A DNA stretch of 63,516 nucleotides from an uncultured Oscillospiraceae bacterium (GCA_905205085.1 CAJLCG010000001.1:1-63516), one strand, 5' to 3'; shown: positions 34,733-45,322, counted from the stretch's first letter. Notes: generated by a model not told the origin, from the sequence alone. Numbers and translations are program-made.

Positions 34733-34951
34733 ATGGAAATCGGAATGCTTGCGATCGGAATGTCTGTTATGACCGGCATCGGCGCCGGTATCGGTATTGG
34801 AATTGCCACCGGTAAGGCCAGCGAGGCAATTGCCCGCCAGCCTGAGGCCTCCGGTAAGATCAACAGCGCCCTGCTGCTGGGCTGCGCCCTGGCAGAAGGT
34901 ACCGCCATCTTCGGCTTTATTACTGCTCTGCTGATTTTGTTCATGGGCTAA
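34733..34951 (+). CDS. atpE: ATP synthase F0 subunit c
   Basis: A 72-residue two-helix hairpin that forms the rotating ring. The ion-binding glutamate is Glu55 and the loop is RQPE (35-38). Compared with Na+-dependent c subunits (Ilyobacter type), the helix-1 glutamine is Ile22, the serine after the glutamate is Gly56 and the tyrosine is Phe60. The Na+ ligands are therefore missing and proton coupling is likely. ATG start with AAGGAGGAAA; the strong initiation site fits the need for many copies per complex. Confidence 0.95.
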   Translation: MEIGMLAIGMSVMTGIGAGIGIGIATGKASEAIARQPEASGKINSALLLGCALAEGTAIFGFITALLILFMG

Positions 34952-34973
34952 GGCCGGAAGGAGGAAAGCTGCC

Positions 34974-35462
34974 ATGTTGGAATTCCAAATTTCCACCATT
35001 GCGCTCACCGTTCTTAATCTGCTGATCCTGTATGTGATCCTGCGTAAGCTGTTGTTTGGGCGGGTAAACAAGGTGCTGAACGACCGGGCCGCCCTGATTC
35101 AGCAGACTCTGGATGAGGCCCACGGAGAGAAGCAGAAGGCCGATGAGCTGAAACAAGAGTATGAGGACCGGCTGGCTCAGGCCCGCAGCGAGGCCAACGG
35201 CATCCTGGCCCAGGCCAAGACCCGGGGCGAAAAGGAGTACCAGGCCATCCTGGCCCAGGCTCAGGAGGATGCAACCCGGACCCGGGAGCAGTCCAAGGCC
35301 CGTGCCCAGGCGGAGCGGGACGAGATGCTGCGTACCGCCCGGCGTGAGGTGGCCCAGCTGGCCATGGAGGCGGCATCCAAGGTGACCCGGAAGGCCCTGG
35401 ATTCCGATTCGGATCGGGCGATTTTGGATGATTTCCTGGCGGAGGCAGGTGAAAAGAAATGA
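34974..35462 (+). CDS. atpF: ATP synthase F0 subunit b
   Basis: A 162-residue peripheral stalk subunit with one N-terminal helix (about 8-28, [20 protein letters not shown]) and a long charged, A/E/K/R/Q-rich coiled coil. Links subunit a to delta and holds F1 against rotation. GGAAGGAGGAAAG precedes ATG 34974. Its stop overlaps the start of the fused atpHA gene by four bases. Confidence 0.94.
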   Translation: MLEFQISTIALTVLNLLILYVILRKLLFGRVNKVLNDRAALIQQTLDEAHGEKQKADELKQEYEDRLAQARSEANGILAQAKTRGEKEYQAILAQAQEDATRTREQSKARAQAERDEMLRTARREVAQLAMEAASKVTRKALDSDSDRAILDDFLAEAGEKK

Positions 35463-37501
35463 CAGAACTGATTCAGCGTTATGCCGCCGCTCTGTATGAT
35501 CTGGCCCAGACCGACAATATGGGATTGACCGGCGCGGCCCAGGAGCTGCTGGAGCAGGAGCAGCTGTGGAAGGTGCTCACCAGCTCCGCGGTGCAGGTGG
35601 AGGAGAAAAAGGAGCTCATTCGCTCTGCCGCCCCTCTGGCTGGACTGGAGTCCCTCCAGGCGTTCCTCTGCCTGCTGGCGGAGGAAGGGCACCTGGATCT
35701 GTTCCCCGATATTCTGGAGGAGGTCCATCAGCTGGAGCTGGCGGCCGACGGCGGCGCGGTTTGTGTCATGACCTGCGCCCATAAGCCGGACCAGGCGGCG
35801 CTGGACGATGTGCGCCGGGCGGTGTGCCGCCTGCGCAATCTGGACCGGGTGGTCCTCCAGGTGAAGATTGACCCGGAACTGCTGGGCGGCTTTGTGCTGG
35901 AGGTCCAGGGCGTGACCTACGACCGCAGTGTCAAGGGACGTCTGGAGCGACTGGCCAAGGGCCTGGAGAAGGGCGCCTCGGTCAGCGAGAGCATGGAAGA
36001 ACTGATGGGAAGCCTGCGGGATACCGTGAAGGGCTTCCAGATTGGTCAGGACACCAGCGAGACCGGCCGGGTGCTGGAGGTGGGCGACGGCATCGCCACC
36101 GTGCAGGGCCTGGACCGGGCAGTATATGGCGAGCTGGTGGAATTTGACACCGGAGTCAAGGGTATGGTCATGGACCTGTCCCGGGAGACCGTGGGCTGTG
36201 TGCTGCTGGGCCGGGAAGAGGGCCTGGGCGAGGGAAGCCGGGTCACCCGTACCGGCCGTCCCGCCGACGTCCCCGTAGGCCGGGCCCTGCTGGGCCGGGT
36301 GGTGGACGCTATGGGCAACCCCATCGACGGACTGGGTCCCATCCATGCTGCCGATACCCGCCCCATCGAGCGGGAGGCCAGCGGCGTTATCTCCCGAGAG
36401 GCGGTCAACGTCCCTCTGCAGACCGGTATTCTGGCCATCGACTCCATGATCCCCATTGGACGGGGCCAGCGTGAGCTGCTCATCGGCGACCGCCAGACCG
36501 GCAAGACCGCCATCGCGGTGGACACCATCCTGAACCAAAAGGACCAGGATGTGATTTGCATCTACGTGGCCATCGGCCAGAAGGCCTCTTCGGTGGCCCA
36601 TGTGCGGGATACCCTGCAAAAGCACGGGGCTATGGACTACTCCATCATCGTCTCGGCCACCGCCAGTGATCCCGCTCCCTTGCAGTATATTGCCCCCTAC
36701 GCTGGTGCGGCTATGGGAGAGTATTTTATGGAACAGGGACGGGACGTGCTCATCGTCTACGATGACCTGAGCAAGCACGCCGTGGCCTACCGGGCCCTGT
36801 CTCTGCTGCTCAAGCGCTCCCCCGGCCGTGAGGCATACCCCGGCGACGTGTTCTACCTCCACTCCCGCCTGCTGGAGCGGGCCTGCCGCCTGACGCAGGA
36901 GTACGGAGGCGGCTCCATGACAGCCATCCCCATCATTGAGACTCAGGCGGGCGACGTGTCCGCCTATATCCCCACCAACGTCATCTCCATCACCGACGGC
37001 CAGATCTACCTGGAGACCGACCTGTTCTTCTCCGGACAGCGGCCGGCGGTGAACGTGGGACTGTCCGTGTCCCGTGTAGGCGGTGCAGCCCAGACCCGGG
37101 CCATCAAGCGCACCGCAGGTACCATGCGTATCGATCTGGCCCGGTTCCGGGAGCTGGAGGTGTTTACCCAGTTCTCCTCCGACCTGGATCAGGCCACTCA
37201 GAAGACCCTGGACCACGGCAAACAGCTGCTGGAGCTGCTCAAGCAGCCCCTCTACCAGCCCATGAAGGTGAGCCAGCAGGCCATCCTCCTTTACATTGCC
37301 ACCAACGGGCTGCTGGACGAGGTGCCTTTGGATCAGGTACGGGAGTTTGCCCTGGATTTCTCCAAGCGCATGGAGCTGGAGCACTGGGAGCTGACCGCGG
37401 AGGTGCAGCGCACCGGCAATCTGTCCGGCGTGGCGGTGGAGACCATCCGTGCCGCCCTGGCGGACTATAAGAAGGAGAAGCTGCCCCAGGCTCAGAGCTA
37501 A
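35459..37501 (+). CDS. atpHA: Fused ATP synthase delta-alpha subunit
   Basis: One uninterrupted 680-codon frame encodes both F1 delta and F1 alpha. Residues 1 to about 176 are delta (begins [14 protein letters not shown], ends [14 protein letters not shown]...[13 protein letters not shown]). From about 179 it is alpha ([22 protein letters not shown]), with Walker A GDRQTGKT at 343-350 and the arginine-finger region [13 protein letters not shown]. No stop or frameshift separates them, and the only internal ATG near the junction (35993) lacks a spaced ribosome binding site. Delta joins the stalk b to the crown of alpha3beta3, so a tether is sterically conceivable, but alpha is needed three times per complex and delta once. 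Either two delta domains are idle, the protein is cleaved, or the assembly lost a stop. Confidence 0.88.
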   Translation: MTELIQRYAAALYDLAQTDNMGLTGAAQELLEQEQLWKVLTSSAVQVEEKKELIRSAAPLAGLESLQAFLCLLAEEGHLDLFPDILEEVHQLELAADGGAVCVMTCAHKPDQAALDDVRRAVCRLRNLDRVVLQVKIDPELLGGFVLEVQGVTYDRSVKGRLERLAKGLEKGASVSESMEELMGSLRDTVKGFQIGQDTSETGRVLEVGDGIATVQGLDRAVYGELVEFDTGVKGMVMDLSRETVGCVLLGREEGLGEGSRVTRTGRPADVPVGRALLGRVVDAMGNPIDGLGPIHAADTRPIEREASGVISREAVNVPLQTGILAIDSMIPIGRGQRELLIGDRQTGKTAIAVDTILNQKDQDVICIYVAIGQKASSVAHVRDTLQKHGAMDYSIIVSATASDPAPLQYIAPYAGAAMGEYFMEQGRDVLIVYDDLSKHAVAYRALSLLLKRSPGREAYPGDVFYLHSRLLERACRLTQEYGGGSMTAIPIIETQAGDVSAYIPTNVISITDGQIYLETDLFFSGQRPAVNVGLSVSRVGGAAQTRAIKRTAGTMRIDLARFRELEVFTQFSSDLDQATQKTLDHGKQLLELLKQPLYQPMKVSQQAILLYIATNGLLDEVPLDQVREFALDFSKRMELEHWELTAEVQRTGNLSGVAVETIRAALADYKKEKLPQAQS

Positions 37502-37525
37502 GGGGAGAAAGGAAGGCGAGGCCCG

Positions 37526-38407
37526 TTGGCCGGAATCAAAGAGATCCGCACCCGGATCAAGAGCGTGGAGCAGACCCTGAAGATCACCAACGCCATGTAT
37601 TTGATCTCCTCGGCCAATCTGCGCAAAGCCAAGGGGCGGCTGGACAATACCGTCCCCTATTTTACCAAGATATTTAAAACCATAGCCCACATTCTCCACC
37701 ACTCTCCGGAGCTGGAGCACGATTTCTTCGACCAGCGCCCCGACGTGGAGCCCCAGGCGCGGAAGGTGGGCTATATCGTGGTCACCGGCGACAAGGGCCT
37801 GGCCGGGGCCTACAGCCATAATGTGCTGAAGCTGGCCCAGCAGAGAATCGAGGAGCAGAACAATCTCTCCCTGTTTCTGGTGGGCATCGTAGGCCGGGTC
37901 TACTGCCAGAACCGGGATATTCCCTTTGAAGAAGACTTTAACTATGTGGCCCAGAACCCCACCATGCGTCGGGCCGGCGAGATCACCGACGAGGTGGTGG
38001 CCCGTTTCCTCAGCCGGGAACTGGACGAGGTGTATATCATCTACACTGAGATGGTCTCCGCCCTGCGCCTGGAGGTGCGGGAGCAGAAGCTGCTGCCCCT
38101 GGTCCGGGAGGATTTCCCCTGGGACAAGGAGGATGAGCCGGAATACCGGCAGGAGATCCGCTATATTCCCTCGGAGGAGGCGGTGCTGGACAACATCGTG
38201 CCCAACTACATCCAGGGCATGATCTTCGGCGCCTTGGTGGAGTCCTACTGCTCGGAGCAGAGCGCCCGGATGACCGCCATGGAATCGGCCAGCGACAACG
38301 CCAAGGACATGCTGAAAAAGCTGTCCCTGACCTATCACCGGGCCCGCCAGGCAGCGATTACCCAGGAGATCACCGAGGTGGCCGGCGGAGCCAGGAACGC
38401 CCGCTGA
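37526..38407 (+). CDS. atpG: ATP synthase F1 subunit gamma
   Basis: Central rotor shaft (293 residues). N-terminal helix with GIKEIRTRIKSVEQTLKITNAM, C-terminal helix ending LTYHRARQAAITQEITEVAGGA, and the Rossmann-like middle with YIVVTGDKGLAGAYSHN. The start is a TTG at 37526 with GGAAGGCGAGG upstream; the standard gamma N-terminus begins here. Its Cys/Met-rich insertions are not unusual. Confidence 0.94.
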   Translation: MAGIKEIRTRIKSVEQTLKITNAMYLISSANLRKAKGRLDNTVPYFTKIFKTIAHILHHSPELEHDFFDQRPDVEPQARKVGYIVVTGDKGLAGAYSHNVLKLAQQRIEEQNNLSLFLVGIVGRVYCQNRDIPFEEDFNYVAQNPTMRRAGEITDEVVARFLSRELDEVYIIYTEMVSALRLEVREQKLLPLVREDFPWDKEDEPEYRQEIRYIPSEEAVLDNIVPNYIQGMIFGALVESYCSEQSARMTAMESASDNAKDMLKKLSLTYHRARQAAITQEITEVAGGARNAR

Positions 38408-39844
<1,437 letters not shown>

Positions 39845-39845
39845 C

Positions 39846-40256
39846 ATGGCCGAGGAGCAGCAGTTCCACCTGGAGATCGTGACCCCGGACCGGCAGTTTT
39901 TTGTCGGCCAGGCCCAGGAGCTGACGGTGCCCGCCATTGACGGCTCCCTTGGGGTGTTGGCCGGCCATGAGCCGGCGGTCACCGCCCTGGAGCCGGGCTT
40001 GCTGCGCTACCGCGCGGGCGGAGAGTGGCATGAGGCGGTGGTCAGTCAGGGCCTGGCAGAGATTATGCCCGATCGGGTGATCGTACTGGTCTTTTCCGCC
40101 GAGCGCCCCGAGGAGATCGACTGGGCTCGTGCCGAGGCCGCCAAGGAGCGGGCGGAGGAGCGCCTGCGCCAGAAGCTGAGTATGCGGGATTATTACAATT
40201 CCAAGGCTGCCCTGGCCCGGGCTCTGGCCCGCCTGAAAGCGGCCAAGCGGCATTAA
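39846..40256 (+). CDS. atpC: ATP synthase F1 subunit epsilon
   Basis: Rotor foot and inhibitory subunit (136 residues). N-terminal beta sandwich with FHLEIVTPDRQFF and GSLGVLAGHEP; C-terminal two-helix region rich in A/E/R/K (EAAKERAEERL). ATG at 39846, one base after the atpD stop; the longer frame from 39750 lies inside atpD. Last gene of the operon, followed by a terminator. Confidence 0.95.
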   Translation: MAEEQQFHLEIVTPDRQFFVGQAQELTVPAIDGSLGVLAGHEPAVTALEPGLLRYRAGGEWHEAVVSQGLAEIMPDRVIVLVFSAERPEEIDWARAEAAKERAEERLRQKLSMRDYYNSKAALARALARLKAAKRH

Positions 40257-40265
40257 AACAGCATG

Positions 40266-40301
40266 AAAAACCCGCGGTTTCCAACGAAACCGCGGTTTTT
40301 T
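40266..40301. terminator. Bidirectional terminator between atpC and degV
   Basis: CCGCGGTTT pairs with AAACCGCGG around CCAACG, flanked by A5 and T6. Serves both convergent operons. Confidence 0.88.
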
Positions 40302-40308
40302 GTATGGA

Positions 40309-41172
40309 TCAATCGATGGGAAGCTCCCGCACACAGGCCACGCCCAGCGCGCCCGGACCGGTGTGGCAGGCGATACTCATGGGAAGGACCGTGGAGTAGA
40401 CCTGGAACTGGGGGAAGGCCTGCTGGACAAATTCGTTCCACTCCGCGCCCAGCTCGTCAGAGCCAGAGTAGGCAGTCTGGACAATAAGCTTGCCCTCTCC
40501 CTCCAGACAGGGGAGCTTGGCCTCCAGCGCGTGGACCAGCTCGGTCTTGGCAGCCTTGGTGCCACGCACCTTCTTATAGGCGTCCAGCTTGCCGGCCTGG
40601 AGCTGAAGGATGGGCTTGAGATTCAGTGCGCTGCCCAGCAGAGCGGCGGTAGGAGTGATCCGGCCGCCTTTCTTCAAATAGTGGAGGGTGTCCACCATGA
40701 TATAGATCTGGGAGTGGAGGGAGGCGGCCTCCAAACGCTGCTTGATTTCCGCGCCGGATTTGCCCCGCTCCCGCAGAGCTAAGGCGTCCAGCACCGACTG
40801 GCGCTGAGGGGCGGAGATGCGCTTATTATCTGCCACAAAGACGCGGCCCTCGTAGGGATCGTCGCAGGCCAGACTGGCGGCAGTGGCGGCGGTGCCGCTG
40901 AGACCGCTGGACATAGGGATGTAGACCAACTGATCGTATTCCTCCAGCAGCTTGTCCCACAGCTCCAGGGTATCGGCAGGGGAGGGCTGGGAGGTGGACA
41001 CATCGGCCCCCTGGGCCAGGCGGGCGTAGAACTCCGAGGGAAACAGGTCGATCCCTTCCAGGTACATCTGTCCATCGATCTGGATGGGCATTGGCAGAAG
41101 GGTAACGCCCAGCTGCTGGGCCTCCTGAGCGGTGATACCGCTGTTGCTGTCTGTCATAATGGCGATCTTCAT
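40309..41172 (-). CDS. DegV-family fatty-acid-binding protein (FakB-like)
   Basis: A 287-residue cytoplasmic protein of the DegV/FakB family, which binds a fatty acid and presents it to the kinase FakA for acyl-phosphate formation. N-terminal IAIMTDSNSGIT, then STSQPSPAD and IPMSSGLSGTAATA, which line the head-group site, and LHYLKKGGRI in the second domain. ATG 41172 follows TAGGAG. It would feed acyl-phosphate to the same pathway as PlsX. fakA is not in the window. Confidence 0.9.
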   Translation of the reverse strand: MKIAIMTDSNSGITAQEAQQLGVTLLPMPIQIDGQMYLEGIDLFPSEFYARLAQGADVSTSQPSPADTLELWDKLLEEYDQLVYIPMSSGLSGTAATAASLACDDPYEGRVFVADNKRISAPQRQSVLDALALRERGKSGAEIKQRLEAASLHSQIYIMVDTLHYLKKGGRITPTAALLGSALNLKPILQLQAGKLDAYKKVRGTKAAKTELVHALEAKLPCLEGEGKLIVQTAYSGSDELGAEWNEFVQQAFPQFQVYSTVLPMSIACHTGPGALGVACVRELPID

Positions 41173-41221
41173 TCCAATTTCTCCTACCTTTGCCGTGGCT
41201 TGGCGGCGCATTCAATCACAT

Positions 41222-41271
41222 CTTAACGTATATTAAGATTATTTTATAGTTCTTGTTAGAACTTGAGTAGA
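41222..41271 (-). promoter_or_regulatory. Possible operator and promoter of degV
   Basis: Two dyads, CTTAA-CGTATA-TTAAG (41222-41237) and GTTCT-TGTT-AGAAC (41249-41262), flank a reverse-strand -10 TATAAA (41243-41248). The second dyad fills the promoter spacer; the -35 (TCTACT) is poor. The TetR gene just upstream is the obvious candidate repressor. Confidence 0.4.
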
Positions 41272-41320
41272 TACAAAATCAGACAAATGCGCAAAAATAG
41301 GACAAGAATAAAGATCTGTC

Positions 41321-41902
41321 CTAGAAAGAGGAGGGGTGAGACTGGGGCTGGATGGAGAGGATCTGGTGTACGGTATCGCTGGAGAGGAGTTTTTCCAACA
41401 TGGTGACGGCGGGCTCCGGGTCGGCAGTCATACCGTTATGGGCCCAGTCCAGCAGCACGCCGGTGATGCCGTGGGCATAGAAGCGGGAGACCATCCGGAT
41501 CTGCTCCTGGGACAGAGCGGGCTGGCTGTCGGCGTGGAAGAGTAGATGGGCGACCAGGCCCTGGTAGAAGTCCATCAGGCACTCAGAAAAGCTGTTCTGC
41601 CCCTGAAATTCCAGAACGTTGAGGTAAAAATCCCGGTTTTCCTGCATGTATTTGCACAGAGACAGCAGGCTGTCCCGCCAGTGGCCCAGGGAGATGTCAT
41701 CGGTGAGAATAGAAGTAATCTCGGTATAAAAAATCCAGGAGATGAGATCATATTTATCCTTGAAGTGATAGTAAAAGGTGTTGCGGCTGATCTGGCACTC
41801 CCGGGCGATGTCTCCCACGGAGACATTGACAAAGGATGTGGTTTTCAGCAGCCGCTTGAGCCCCTGGGCGATCATCAGCTTGGTAAACGCAGCGTTTGAC
41901 AC
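41321..41902 (-). CDS. TetR-family transcriptional regulator
   Basis: A 193-residue repressor-type protein. The HTH (about 25-50) is FVNVSVGDIARECQISRNTFYYHFKDKYDL split over helices 2-4, with the canonical NTFYYHF recognition helix. The C-terminal ligand domain resembles the DhaS-like/TetR_C_7 group, often found in lactate-type or unclassified regulators. Start is GTG 41902 behind GGGGGAA. Lies upstream of degV on the same strand, so it may control degV. Confidence 0.9.
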   Translation of the reverse strand: MSNAAFTKLMIAQGLKRLLKTTSFVNVSVGDIARECQISRNTFYYHFKDKYDLISWIFYTEITSILTDDISLGHWRDSLLSLCKYMQENRDFYLNVLEFQGQNSFSECLMDFYQGLVAHLLFHADSQPALSQEQIRMVSRFYAHGITGVLLDWAHNGMTADPEPAVTMLEKLLSSDTVHQILSIQPQSHPSSF

Positions 41903-41938
41903 CGGTCTGTTCCCCCTTTGCTTGTCTTGGAGGTCTAT

Positions 41939-41967
41939 ATTTTACCATCCTTTTGGAAGGGGGGCAA
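41939..41967 (-). promoter_or_regulatory. Promoter of the TetR gene
   Basis: Reverse strand TTGCCC, 17 bases, TAAAAT, about 37 bases before the GTG. The rest of the 358-base gap to ptsG (41903-42260) holds the ptsG promoter and its RAT/terminator. Confidence 0.6.
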
Positions 41968-42085
41968 ATCTTTTTCCGGGAGAGAAAAGGGCGCAGCGGA
42001 GGAGGGAGTGCCAAGAGAAACCAGCACTGCGCACAAAAAAGAATGTATATAATTGTGGATTTGGGCGAAAATGTGGAGGGGTACA

Positions 42086-42114
42086 TTGACAGGTAAGAGG
42101 GGCTGTGCTATACT
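42086..42114 (+). promoter_or_regulatory. Promoter of the PTS operon
   Basis: TTGACA, 17 bases, TATACT; start near 42121, ahead of the antiterminator element. Confidence 0.88.
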
Positions 42115-42137
42115 CCCGCCAGAATCTATTTTAAATA

Positions 42138-42215
42138 GGTGTGTTACTGTATTGTCAGGCACTAACCTTAGCTATTACATAGAGAAATGTAATAGTTGTC
42201 GGTTAGTGCTTTTTT
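42138..42215 (+). promoter_or_regulatory. RAT antiterminator and overlapping terminator of ptsG
   Basis: Bases 42138-42167 (GGTGTGTTACTG...CAGGCACTAACC) match the ribonucleic antiterminator bound by LicT/GlcT proteins, with the conserved GTTACTG and CAGGC. The 3' half overlaps the 5' arm of a terminator: GCACTAACC (42159-42167) with GGTTAGTGC (42201-42209) then TTTTTT, and an inner CTATTACAT/ATGTAATAG stem. Binding of the antiterminator protein would stop the terminator from forming. The cognate protein gene is third from here (44409). Confidence 0.93.
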
Positions 42216-42260
42216 CATCTGAGCAGCTGGCCGGCAGAATTTGTGTGAGGAGGTTGCACG

Positions 42261-44384
42261 ATGAAGGAAAAGTTTTTTGGCGTGCTGCAGCGGGTGGGCA
42301 GATCTTTTATGCTCCCCATCGCCATCCTGCCGGTGGCAGGACTGCTGCTGGGTCTGGGCAGTTCCTTTACCAATGAGACTACCCTGGCCACCTACAACCT
42401 GCTGGGCCTGATGGGGCCCGGCACCGTCCCGTACTTTATTTTCTCGGTGCTCAGTAAGTGCGGCGGCGTAATCTTTGACAACCTGCCCCTGATCTTCGCC
42501 ATCGGCGTGGCCATCGGTATGGCCCGCCAGGAGAAGGAAGTGGCCGCGCTGGCCGCTGCTGTCTCCTTTTTGGTGATGCACTCGGGCATCTCCGCCATGA
42601 TCGGCCTGACCGGCGGGGTGGACAACCTGCTGGAGGGCTCCACCACCACGGTGCTGGGCATCACCTCCCTGCAGATGGGCGCCTTCGGCGGCATTATCGT
42701 AGGTTTAGGTGTGGCCGCCCTGCACAACCGCTTTTATAAGATCCAGCTGCCCCAGGTGCTCTCTTTCTTCGGCGGCACCCGGTTCGTGCCCATCATCAGC
42801 ACCTTGGTGTTTGCCTTGGTGGGCATTCTTATGTTCTTCGTCTGGCAGCCCATCCAGGAGGGCATCAACGCCCTGGGCATGCTGGTGTACAGCTCGGGCT
42901 ACTTCGGCACCTTCCTGTTTGGTATGATCAAGCGTTTGCTCATCCCCTTCGGACTGCACCACGTGTTCTATCTGCCCTTCTGGCAGACCGCCGTGGGCGG
43001 CACCATGGAGGTGGCAGGCACCATGGTGGCCGGTGCTCAGAACATCTTCTTTGCCCAGCTGGCGGACCCCACCGTCACCCACTTCTCCACGGCCGGTACC
43101 TGGTGCTTCACCGGTGAGTTTGTGCTGTATATCTTCGGTTTCCCCGGAGCGGCCCTGGCCATGTACCGCTGCGCCAAGCCGGAGCGGAAAAAGCAGGTGG
43201 GCGGCCTGCTCCTGTCCGCTGCCCTCACCTCCATCCTCACTGGCATCACCGAGCCTCTGGAGTTCTCTTTCCTGTTTGTGGCCCCGGTGCTGTTTATCAT
43301 CAGCTCCGTGTTTGCGGGCCTGGCCTATATGCTCTGCCACATTCTGAACATCACCGTAGGCCTGACCTTCTCCGGCGGTTTCATCGATCTGGCCCTCTTT
43401 GGTATCCTCCAGGGCAATGAAAAGACCAGCTGGCTGCTGATTATCCCGCTGGGCATTGTCTTCTTCCTGGTCTACTATTTTGTGTTCACCTTCCTCATCA
43501 AGAAGTTCAACTTCAAGACCCCCGGCCGGGAGGAGGGCGACCAGGAGACCAAGCTGTACACCAAGGCCGACTACAACGCCCGCAAGGAGCAGGGTGGAGA
43601 GGACCAGGTGTCCGCCGCCATCGCCCAGGGCCTGGGCGGCGCGGCCAACATCTCCGATGTGGACTGCTGTGCCACCCGCCTGCGCTGCACCGTCCATGAT
43701 GCGTCCAAGGTGGACCAGCAGCTGCTCAAGTCCACCGGCGCCGCCGGTATCATCCAGAAGGGTCAGGGCGTGCAGGTGGTCTACGGACCTCAGGTCAATA
43801 TCATCAAGGCCAACTTGGAGGACTATCTGCGTTCCGGCGCCGCCGGGGCGGAGCAGGCTGTCATCCAGGCCGAACCCGAGAGCCAGGAGGAGGCCAAGCC
43901 GGAGCACGGTGCTCTGCTGCGTACCATCGTCATTGGCAGCCCCTTCCACGGGGAGTCCGCTCCCATCACCGCATCTCCCGATGAAGCCTTTGCGGAGAAG
44001 ATGATGGGCGACGGTGCTACCGTGGTGCCCTGTGAGGGCGTGGTTACCGCCCCCTGTGACGCCACCATCAGCTTTGTCTTTGACACCAACCACGCCATCG
44101 GTCTGGAGATCGAGGACGGGGTGGAGATGCTCATCCATGTGGGCATCAATACCGTGGCCCTGAAGGGCCAGGGCTTCCATGCCCTGGTGCAGGAGGGCGA
44201 CCAGGTGAAGAAGGGAGATAAGCTCCTGGAGTTCGATCTGGACTATATCCGGGAGAATGCCTCCTCCACTTCTTCGCCGGTGCTGTTTACCACCATGGAG
44301 GACAACCAGCAGCTGCGCCTCCTTAAGACCGGCCATGTGAAGCCGGGGGAGGACCTGCTGGCCCTGGACATCTACGAGTCTTAA
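42261..44384 (+). CDS. ptsG: PTS glucose-type transporter EIICBA
   Basis: A 707-residue permease that imports and phosphorylates glucose or a close relative such as N-acetylglucosamine. EIIC (about 1-410, ten or so helices) carries GITEPLEFSFLF; EIIB (about 450-530) has the phosphorylated cysteine in DCCATRLR (Cys470); EIIA (about 555-690) has phospho-histidine His626 in MLIHVGINTVALKG. Complete C-B-A fusion as in Bacillus ptsG. AGGAGG precedes the ATG. Expression depends on the RAT switch upstream. It is followed after 24 bases by the antiterminator gene. Confidence 0.95.
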   Translation: MKEKFFGVLQRVGRSFMLPIAILPVAGLLLGLGSSFTNETTLATYNLLGLMGPGTVPYFIFSVLSKCGGVIFDNLPLIFAIGVAIGMARQEKEVAALAAAVSFLVMHSGISAMIGLTGGVDNLLEGSTTTVLGITSLQMGAFGGIIVGLGVAALHNRFYKIQLPQVLSFFGGTRFVPIISTLVFALVGILMFFVWQPIQEGINALGMLVYSSGYFGTFLFGMIKRLLIPFGLHHVFYLPFWQTAVGGTMEVAGTMVAGAQNIFFAQLADPTVTHFSTAGTWCFTGEFVLYIFGFPGAALAMYRCAKPERKKQVGGLLLSAALTSILTGITEPLEFSFLFVAPVLFIISSVFAGLAYMLCHILNITVGLTFSGGFIDLALFGILQGNEKTSWLLIIPLGIVFFLVYYFVFTFLIKKFNFKTPGREEGDQETKLYTKADYNARKEQGGEDQVSAAIAQGLGGAANISDVDCCATRLRCTVHDASKVDQQLLKSTGAAGIIQKGQGVQVVYGPQVNIIKANLEDYLRSGAAGAEQAVIQAEPESQEEAKPEHGALLRTIVIGSPFHGESAPITASPDEAFAEKMMGDGATVVPCEGVVTAPCDATISFVFDTNHAIGLEIEDGVEMLIHVGINTVALKGQGFHALVQEGDQVKKGDKLLEFDLDYIRENASSTSSPVLFTTMEDNQQLRLLKTGHVKPGEDLLALDIYES

Positions 44385-44408
44385 TCGAAATGGGGGGAGG
44401 TGAGAAGC

Positions 44409-45248
44409 ATGTATCGAATTACCAAAGTGCTTAACCACAACGCGGTGCTGGCCCAGAACCTGGACGACCGCCAGGAGAACCTGGTGGTGGGGAAGGGGGC
44501 CGGCTTCGGCAGAAAGCCCGGAGAGCGGGTGAACTTTCCCGGGGAGATCACCGTGTACCAGCTCTCCCAGAAGTGCGACCGGGGTAACCCCCGGGAGCTG
44601 GTCAAGCGCATCGATCCCATCTACCTGAGCATCGCCAACAGCATTATTCTGGACGCCCGAAAGACCTTTGGCCAGGTGGACACCAGCATCCTGGTGCCCA
44701 TGGCCGACCACATCGCCTTTGCCGCCCAGCGCATCTCGAAAAACGCTCCCCTCAGCAACCCTCTCACCCCTGACATCAAGGCTCTGTTCCCCCAGGAGTA
44801 CGAAGTAGCCGCCCGGGGCGGCGAGCTCATCCGGCAGCAGACCGGCGTGGTCTTCAGCGACGACGAACTGGGCTATATTGCCCTGCACGTCCATTCTTCA
44901 CTGGAGTCCATGCAGGTCTCCCAGGCCATGCAGACCGCGGCCATCATCCGGGAGTGTGTGGACCTGGTGCAGCAGGAGACAGGAGTGGTCATTGATGTGT
45001 CCTCCCTATCTTATAACCGCCTGATGAGCCACATCAAATATATGGCTGCCCGCCTCATCAAGGGGGAGAAGCTGAGCATGGATGTCAACACCATCATGCG
45101 CCAGTCCTGCCCCAAGGCCTTTGACATCGCCCACGAGATCTGCTGCCAGCTGCAGCGCAGCCTGGGACGGCAGGTAGATGAGGCGGAGGTGGGATACCTG
45201 GCTATGCACGTACAGCGGGTATTTTCCACCGAACCCAGTGTATGCTAA
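44409..45248 (+). CDS. BglG/LicT/GlcT-family transcription antiterminator
   Basis: A 279-residue RNA-binding antiterminator. The CAT domain (1-60) starts YRITKVLNHNAVLAQN; then PRD1 (about 65-170) and PRD2 (about 172-279) with the phosphorylatable histidines in ADHIAFA, LHVHSS, FDIAHEIC and MHVQRV. PRD domains are phosphorylated by HPr and by EII, which sets activity by substrate and energy state. The RAT before ptsG is its evident target, giving an autoregulated operon. ATG 44409 is eight bases from GGGGGGAGG; GTG 44400 is an alternative. Confidence 0.94.
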   Translation: MYRITKVLNHNAVLAQNLDDRQENLVVGKGAGFGRKPGERVNFPGEITVYQLSQKCDRGNPRELVKRIDPIYLSIANSIILDARKTFGQVDTSILVPMADHIAFAAQRISKNAPLSNPLTPDIKALFPQEYEVAARGGELIRQQTGVVFSDDELGYIALHVHSSLESMQVSQAMQTAAIIRECVDLVQQETGVVIDVSSLSYNRLMSHIKYMAARLIKGEKLSMDVNTIMRQSCPKAFDIAHEICCQLQRSLGRQVDEAEVGYLAMHVQRVFSTEPSVC

Positions 45249-45322
45249 ATGCCGCAGAGAACGGCGTGCGCCGGTCTGAGCGGTTTTAAACCATTGTTTC
45301 AAATAGAAAGGAAGTTTTACCC

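Noticed and set aside
35993..37501. Separate atpA starting at the internal ATG
   Set aside because: No Shine-Dalgarno at proper distance and the frame is continuous with delta; kept only as an alternative in the fusion entry.
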